Assembly (NCBI RefSeq): GCF_005938085.1
Contig: NZ_SMZK01000002.1
Span: forward strand, 62,001-126,000
Reading direction: 5' to 3'
Length of the DNA: 64,000 bases
From: Haloterrigena sp. H1
Lineage (GTDB): Archaea > Halobacteriota > Halobacteria > Halobacteriales > Natrialbaceae
In this document: piece after piece, positions 59,582-64,000 of the stretch
Layout of the letters: every line of letters starts with the position of its first letter
Numbering within the stretch: the stretch's first letter is position 1
Translations under genes and position numbers: made by a program
Notes under the pieces: generated by a model
What the model was told of the DNA's origin: nothing
What the model saw: the letters and a program-made list of their open reading frames with translations, nothing else
Database searches by the model: none

Positions 59582-60121
59582 TCAGTTAGTAGGTTGCCAC
59601 CAGTCGTCACCCTCAAGGATTTCATCTTCGTCCTCCTCATCGACAGGGCTCGCGTTGACAGTGATGACCTCCTCATTATCGCCGAGGGGTGACCATTCGC
59701 GGCTCATCTGGAACACCTGCGGCTGGTTCTGATCATCATCGGCGTCAGTGATGAAGCCGAGATTTTCGTCATACTCACCAATGTCAGCATCGTGAGCGAC
59801 GAATAGTGGGACTACCTCGCCGTTATTGAGCCACCGAATCTGATAGGTGTTGTAGTCCGAGAACCAGCTATCGGTGACGTCGCCGTAGTTGGGCACCCAC
59901 TCGACGACACCCGACACGAATGTGAACCGGGCATCCGGGTAGAAATTGCTGATGTTGATGAGTGCCTTCCACTCCTCGTCAAGGATGTCACCGTCTTGCG
60001 CCATCGCGGTACCGGAGGCACCAATGGCGAGCACACTCGATGCGATCGCGCCCTTCTTCAAAAACGATCGCCGCGAATCGTCCAAATCGACGCTGAACAT
60101 GCTGGTTTGCTCTTCTGTCAT
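59582..60121 (-). CDS. Tat-exported acidic protein, hypothetical
   Basis: The 179-residue protein from ATG 60121 starts MTEEQTSMFSVDLDDSRRSF and continues LKKGAIASSVLAIGASGTAMAQ: a twin-arginine signal with a cleavage site after AMA. The mature part is acidic with EEWKALINISNFYPDARFTF and YQIRWLNNGEVVPLFVAHDA, and a Glu/Asp-rich C-terminus ending WWQPTN. It is probably secreted and folded before export. I do not know its family. Confidence 0.75.
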   Translation of the reverse strand: MTEEQTSMFSVDLDDSRRSFLKKGAIASSVLAIGASGTAMAQDGDILDEEWKALINISNFYPDARFTFVSGVVEWVPNYGDVTDSWFSDYNTYQIRWLNNGEVVPLFVAHDADIGEYDENLGFITDADDDQNQPQVFQMSREWSPLGDNEEVITVNASPVDEEDEDEILEGDDWWQPTN

Positions 60122-60285
60122 TACAGGGTTCCTCCGTCGACACGTCAACCCTCTGAACGGGTAAGCCACGGCCTTGCAATATAATCCCGATTTATTTTAC
60201 TAAATAAACCAATTAGTCGCCAACCCAGACCCTGACCACGAAGAACTGCAACCGTAGCACGTACCGCGGCCGTCGGCACTCCGAC

Positions 60286-60633
60286 TCAGATCTTCCTGAG
60301 CGAGTGGACGAACAGCAACAGTCCAAGTGCGATGAATAGCCCCTCGACAGTCCGAAGGAGATACAGTTCCCGTCCGAATGCGGTCAGTCCAGTGTTGAGA
60401 GCGTCATTGACACCGAACTCGTACACCATTTCGATGATCGTGCCGATCGTCACGAACGAGAAACCGGCGCTGACGAGCAGGAACGTCCGAATGCCCTCGC
60501 GGCGGTAGGCCTGAAACGCGATGACTGTCAGAAGCAGCCCCAGCGCGAAGGTGAGGAGATTGATCACCGTGAACAGCCAGACCTCGGGCGATTGGACCGT
60601 CTGGAGCACTGCCGCCTCGCCTACCGACGACAT
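60286..60633 (-). CDS. DUF7521-type membrane protein
   Basis: The 115-residue protein (from ATG 60633, MSSVGEAAVLQTVQSPEVWL) has three helices: about 20-42 (FTVINLLTFALGLLLTVIAF), 53-72 (GIRTFLLVSAGFSFVTIGTI) and 92-110. The QAYRREGIRTF loop and MVYEFGVNDALNTG region correspond to those of the protein at 41387. The start overlaps the stop of the HTH gene, so the genes are coupled. Confidence 0.78.
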   Translation of the reverse strand: MSSVGEAAVLQTVQSPEVWLFTVINLLTFALGLLLTVIAFQAYRREGIRTFLLVSAGFSFVTIGTIIEMVYEFGVNDALNTGLTAFGRELYLLRTVEGLFIALGLLLFVHSLRKI

Positions 60634-60634
60634 G

Positions 60635-60991
60635 CTACGTAGTATCGCCTCCCAGCGAGCGCCACAGGCGCCCAAACCGGTCGATCATGTCGTCCCGGTA
60701 CTGCAGATCGAGGCGGAACTCGCCGTCGGTGATCTCGAACGTGATCTCACGGACGGCCGTCTCGTATATGCTGTAGTTGTTCCCGTCTGGAGAGATCTCC
60801 GTCTCTTCGTTCAGGAACTCCAGCTCGACCAATTCCTCCGTGTGCCGGTAGACAGTTGCGAGCGACACGTCGAGTTCCGCCTCGAGATCGTCGGCTGACA
60901 TCGGTTCAAGACTGGTAAGCGCGAGCATCTTCCTGGTGTCCTCGCTCTCGATCGCCTCGACGATCTCCTGGGTGTCGACATCCATCGACAT
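60635..60991 (-). CDS. ArsR-like HTH regulator paired with DUF7521
   Basis: The 118-residue protein from ATG 60991 (MSMDVDTQEIVEAIESEDTR) has a winged helix with MLALTSLEPMSADDLEAELD and VSLATVYRHTEELVELEFLN and a C-terminal beta part (YETAVREITFEITDGEFRLD). It is the first gene of a pair with a DUF7521 membrane protein, comparable to 40845-41716 where the order is reversed. Probably a local regulator, maybe anchored by or responding to the membrane partner. Confidence 0.8.
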   Translation of the reverse strand: MSMDVDTQEIVEAIESEDTRKMLALTSLEPMSADDLEAELDVSLATVYRHTEELVELEFLNEETEISPDGNNYSIYETAVREITFEITDGEFRLDLQYRDDMIDRFGRLWRSLGGDTT

Positions 60992-61127
60992 TCGAGTGTC
61001 ATATCGACACCAACGCGCTAAAAACGACGGGTGCGTCGCATTCACAGGACCTGCAAATGAGTCTCGGGTTTATCCGCGTCGGGGGACTACACCTCGATTG
61101 CGGACGGGCGAAAGCCCGGTGTTCACA

Positions 61128-61319
61128 ATGAAATGGGACACCATTATCTGGGACGCCGAGCTTTCGGACGATGGCAACGAACTCCACCTCTCGGTCGAAG
61201 GAGCCTGCAGCGAGATCAACGAGCAAACATTCCGACGCTTGCAGGAATACGGCGTCGAGGTGGAATCGATCTCGCTTAAGCCCGAGGGCGTGCGAAAGAA
61301 GCGGAACTGGCCGTCGTAA
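61128..61319 (+). CDS. Hypothetical small protein
   Basis: A 63-residue acidic product starting MKWDTIIWDAELSDDGNELH, with a single predicted alpha/beta unit (EINEQTFRRLQEYGVEVESI) and a basic end (KPEGVRKKRNWPS). ATG 61128 is the natural start; upstream sequence in the frame overlaps the divergent HTH gene. No family recognised. Confidence 0.5.
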   Translation: MKWDTIIWDAELSDDGNELHLSVEGACSEINEQTFRRLQEYGVEVESISLKPEGVRKKRNWPS

Positions 61320-61528
61320 TCCGGGCCGCTTTTCCACTCGCCTGCGATCCGTCTTATTGCTTTCTCGGCCTAGTCGGCCCGCCGCGCCAGCAGGCGGCCA
61401 GCTCGTCAAAGTATCTGTGCCTCAGAGCACTAGGATCGTTGCGCTGACTGCGTTGAACAGCAGGTCCAGCGCGATGTCGCTGGCGCCGTACTGCGCGAAC
61501 ACGGTCTAGCCGCCGTACAGTTCGTCGA

Positions 61529-61717
61529 CTAGACCGGTGGCGAACTCGGTGATCCCTCAGGGGACGCCAAACGCGAGTACGAATAGGAGATCATGCCGCG
61601 GAACACGTACGGCGACCGATGGCGTCCGAGCTCCTCGTTCCACGAGTCCTGGAACAGGAGCCGCTGGAGCGTCGCCCAGTCGTCGGCCACGAACTCGTTC
61701 TCCTCTGTTTCGCCCAT
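61529..61717 (-). pseudogene. FRG-domain protein, N-terminal fragment
   Basis: The frame starts MGETEENEFVADDWATLQRL and reads SWNEELGRHRSPYVFRGM, the conserved opening of FRG domains (named for the Phe-Arg-Gly motif). It then loses similarity and stops at 61529. FRG proteins are commonly 250 or more residues, so only the beginning remains. A further short relic frame (61423-61500, minus) lies just downstream. Confidence 0.6.
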
Positions 61718-61847
61718 GGATGCTAGTCGTCCCCAAGGTGTATGTATGGTTGCTTCAATCGACGCCGGTTAGAAGTACACGAAACTCCGTCGTGTCTATA
61801 CACCGGACGACAACGGGTTACACGACGGAACACGATTCCAACGATCG

Positions 61848-61980
61848 TCATCGGACGTATCGCAGGACGCGTGCCATTCCGGCTTCGAGGTGGTAGATGT
61901 TGTGGCAGTGGAACAGCCAATCGCTGGGGTTGTCGGCCATGAAGTGGAGGACGACCTCTTCCATGTGCGACGGGAGAGCG
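61848..61980 (-). pseudogene. Multicopper oxidase C-terminal remnant
   Basis: In the minus frame ending TGA at 61848-61850 the sequence reads MEEVVLHFMADNPSDWLFHC then HNIYHLEAGMARVLRYVR. HCHNIYHLEAGM is the copper-ligating HCHxxxHxxxGM motif of multicopper oxidases. The remainder of the protein is absent and no start exists. Confidence 0.75.
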
Positions 61981-61991
61981 GTCTCTGTCCT

Positions 61992-62163
61992 CTAGGTGGC
62001 ACAGTTGTTCGGTCCGAGTTTAAGTTCCGTCGCCTCCCCCTCGTCGACGACTGTCTCGTTGCTGGTGTTGATGGCGATGACCGTCTCGTAGTTCGGGGGC
62101 TTCTCCGGAGCGTTCTCAGTCAACCGCTCGACGAACGCTTCGCGGTCGAGTTCGTCGCCGCCT
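61992..62163 (-). pseudogene. MBL-fold hydrolase C-terminal remnant
   Basis: About 56 codons ending TAG at 61992-61994 read GGDELDREAFVERLTENAPE, then KPPNYETVIAINTSNE and ELKLGPNNCAT. The KPPNYE and LGPNNCA segments are typical of the C-terminus of haloarchaeal MBL-fold persulfide-dioxygenase-like hydrolases. The frame is closed directly upstream, so it is a relic joined to the SoxB-like gene's stop. Confidence 0.6.
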
Positions 62164-63946
62164 AGCGCTTTCGATTACGCCCTTCTTCAGGGAAGGCGTT
62201 CCCACGAGGAATCATCGCCGTCTCGCAGTAGGCCTCACCGCTCTGATAATCGACGCCCGGTTGGATGAACGGATACGGCCCGTCGGCGGGCGTGTTCTGT
62301 GCGCGGCCGCTGTCATCGGCCGTCTTGACCAGTCCCATCACCTCGTAGTCGACCGGCGAGCGCTCATCGAGGTACTTGACGATGACGTCGACCGGAATCG
62401 TCCCGTTGTCCACCTGGACGTCCTGGAACGGAAACCCGCAATTACCTAAATCACGTTCGGGGTCGCCGGGCCGGCGAAACGTCGCCACCGAGTAGGTCTC
62501 CTCGGGATCGACCGGCTCGCCGTCGATTCTCATCTCGACGAGGCGACGCCCACGCTTGGCCGTCGGGTCGACGGTCACCTCGACGTTCGAGGAGAAGTTC
62601 CGGACTCGACCGTCCTCTTGGTCGTAGGGATACGGGGTGAAGTTGTCCTCGAGGAACTCCTCCATGTGACTCGTGAGTTGCTGGCCGTAGGCGACGCCGC
62701 GAGCGACCGGCGTGGTCATCGGGAAGAACGTGTACAGCTGGCCGAGCGTGATCTCGCCGGGCGGAATGGCGGTCCCGTACCGAAATCCGTGTGAGACGGC
62801 GAGGTCGGTGTCAAAATGCGCCTGCAGTGCGTCGTTGAACAGCGTGTTCCAGGCGCTCTCGAGGAACGACTGCCGGTAGAGCGGCGTTTTCGTCTCCCCA
62901 ACGATCGTATCGAGGGGACGGTCGAGCGTTCCGGCTCCCCGCTCGAACCCGGGGTCGTCCGCAAAGAACGGCTCGCGAACAGCCTCGACCGTCTCCTGTG
63001 CATCGGCGTCCGGTTCCGGCGTGTGCTCGCCGTCCTCGGTGAGACAGTAGAGGTGGTGTCGGAACTGCACGTCACCGTCGCGCACGCGGAGGTCGACACG
63101 GCCGAGTGCCTCGCCCATCCCCGACTCGACGACCACCGTCTCGGTCTCCTCGACGACGATCGGGTCGTAGGTGTACTCGTGGGTGTGCGCGCTGAACATC
63201 ACGTCGACGCTCGGGCAGTCCTTGGCAGCCTGGACCATCCACGGGAGGCCGATCTCGGTGACGGCGACCACGACATCTGCACCATCTTCATGGGCGGCAT
63301 GCGCTGACTCTTCGAGCAGCGCGGGGTGTTTGCCGAAGCGGTATTTTCCCTCGTAGAACGCGGGCGCCATTCGGTCGACGTAGACGTTCGTCATCCCGAC
63401 GACGCCGACCGAAACTCCCCCAACGTCGAGGAGTTCGTAGGCGTCGTACAGTCGGTCGTCGGTCCCCCAGTCGTAGAGATTGTTCGCGAGGACGGGGGCG
63501 TCGAGTTCGTCCATCAGTTCCACAAAGTTGCCGTCCTCGGCAGCCTCGTTCGAGTAATCCCAGTTTCCTGGGACGTAGATGTCGGGGTCGATGTACTCGT
63601 TGATGGGATCGAGCATCGCCCGCCCGTCGGTGTAGGTCGTCACGGCGGAGCCGTGGAACGTGTCGCCGCTCATCAGCGTACAGATATCGTGGCCCGTGCG
63701 GAGTTCCTCGAGTTTGGCTGCGAGGAGCGGAACGCCGCCCCCGCGCTTGATGATGCGGTCGTCGTCTCCGAACTTGAAGCTCGGTTTCGACGTCGGGTTA
63801 TCGTAGTATACCTGGTAGCGTGGCGTGAGCTGCCCGTGGAGGTCGCTGACGTGCGCGAAGACGACGTCTGGGTCGCCCGCGCCGTCGCTGACAGGATCGC
63901 CACCGAGGGACTTCCACTCACTGATGGACGTCTCGTTCCCGTTCAT
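62162..63946 (-). CDS. SoxB-like metallophosphoesterase/5'-nucleotidase
   Basis: The 594-residue protein has an N-terminal calcineurin-like metal site: FAHVSDLHGQLTPRYQ (DxH at about 34-36), LMSGDTFHGSAV (GD), VPGNWDYSNEA (GNxD), and MFSAHTHEYTYDP (HxH at about 262). The C-terminal 5'-nucleotidase domain follows (HFDTDLAVSHGFRYGTAIPP; YSVATFRRPGDP). The DLHGQL-TPRYQVYYDNP start and the overall layout favour the SoxB (thiosulfohydrolase) branch rather than UshA nucleotidases. No signal peptide is visible, unlike bacterial SoxB. An MBL-fold relic next to it suggests a former sulfur-oxidation locus. Confidence 0.82.
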   Translation of the reverse strand: MNGNETSISEWKSLGGDPVSDGAGDPDVVFAHVSDLHGQLTPRYQVYYDNPTSKPSFKFGDDDRIIKRGGGVPLLAAKLEELRTGHDICTLMSGDTFHGSAVTTYTDGRAMLDPINEYIDPDIYVPGNWDYSNEAAEDGNFVELMDELDAPVLANNLYDWGTDDRLYDAYELLDVGGVSVGVVGMTNVYVDRMAPAFYEGKYRFGKHPALLEESAHAAHEDGADVVVAVTEIGLPWMVQAAKDCPSVDVMFSAHTHEYTYDPIVVEETETVVVESGMGEALGRVDLRVRDGDVQFRHHLYCLTEDGEHTPEPDADAQETVEAVREPFFADDPGFERGAGTLDRPLDTIVGETKTPLYRQSFLESAWNTLFNDALQAHFDTDLAVSHGFRYGTAIPPGEITLGQLYTFFPMTTPVARGVAYGQQLTSHMEEFLEDNFTPYPYDQEDGRVRNFSSNVEVTVDPTAKRGRRLVEMRIDGEPVDPEETYSVATFRRPGDPERDLGNCGFPFQDVQVDNGTIPVDVIVKYLDERSPVDYEVMGLVKTADDSGRAQNTPADGPYPFIQPGVDYQSGEAYCETAMIPRGNAFPEEGRNRKR

Positions 63947-64000
63947 CGTGGCGCAGTCGCAGATACGTCCTCCTATTGTTCATGGGTTGTGGTTACTATT

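Noticed and set aside
1..64000. tRNA or rRNA genes
   Set aside because: No cloverleaf with a TTCGA-type T-loop in proper context or rRNA-like block was recognised by eye; a tRNA scan would be needed to exclude a single tRNA gene.

Overview
This window is haloarchaeal DNA. The predicted proteins are strongly acidic. There are haloarchaea-specific families (HalOD1, Bat-type HTH, HVO_A0114-like antitoxin, DUF7342/7344/7521/7558/7563/7568-type small proteins), ISH-type insertion sequences, Tat-type lipoproteins, and an Orc1/Cdc6 remnant beside origin recognition boxes. The density of insertion sequences, truncated genes and toxin-antitoxin pairs, plus an origin and a conjugation-like operon, points to a plasmid, megaplasmid or integrated element. 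No tRNA, rRNA or CRISPR array was seen. Genus cannot be assigned from the sequence alone.

Layout. 0-3.6 kb: truncated TrkH, a decayed IS1341-type tnpB element, a two-domain UspA protein and a transposase remnant. 3.6-7.7 kb: UspA divergent from tandem CNNM/CBS membrane proteins, a CcbP-like protein and an XPB-helicase fragment. 7.7-10.8 kb: a DUF7344 regulator, an intact ISH6-type element with 8-bp target duplication, HalOD1 and Bat-like regulators. 11.3-23.7 kb: a co-oriented, tightly packed conjugation-like (type IV secretion) operon: pilin-like, surface, VirB6-like, VirB3-like, VirB4 ATPase, a very large VirD4-like coupling ATPase with extra C-terminal domains, a small ORF full of palindromes and a primase-polymerase-like protein. 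23.9-28.3 kb: accessory genes with a TumE-like toxin-antitoxin pair, an HTH/partner pair and a VapBC-like pair. 28.4-30.8 kb: two IS630 elements joined head to tail at one shared TA. 30.9-38.6 kb: PadR-like regulators, SlyD-like FKBP, an intact IS5 element, an OB-fold protein with a GC-rich leader, zinc-ribbon small proteins and a truncated TFB.

38.7-41.7 kb looks like a chromosomal-type GC-rich cargo: an acidic secreted protein, ApbE flavin transferase, a thrombospondin-type-3 repeat protein and a ferric-reductase-like membrane protein, next to an HTH/DUF7521 pair. 42-49.4 kb holds membrane and protease genes (M48, GIDE-like, two bPH2 proteins, two CPBP proteases, a Tat lipoprotein) and an IS1595/ISH4-type element. 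49.8-57.7 kb is plasmid-type accessory DNA ending in a second HTH/partner pair, an ArdC/ImmA-like gene fused by deletion to the 3' part of orc1/cdc6, and a replication origin with three origin recognition boxes. 57.7-64 kb has small zinc proteins, a Tat-exported protein, a second HTH/DUF7521 pair, a cluster of gene remnants and a SoxB-like metallophosphoesterase.

The most interesting material: (1) the repeated two-gene HTH (DUF7342-like) plus ~150-residue partner module, present twice in divergent form, which looks like an uncharacterised toxin-antitoxin-type system; (2) the coupling ATPase carrying nuclease-like and primase-tail-like domains next to a palindrome cluster and a prim-pol; (3) a family of ~65-75 bp dispersed elements that truncate genes; (4) a 47-residue zinc-ribbon microgene duplicated in inverted orientation, intact in one copy and nonsense-mutated in the other; (5) the ApbE-associated redox cluster.
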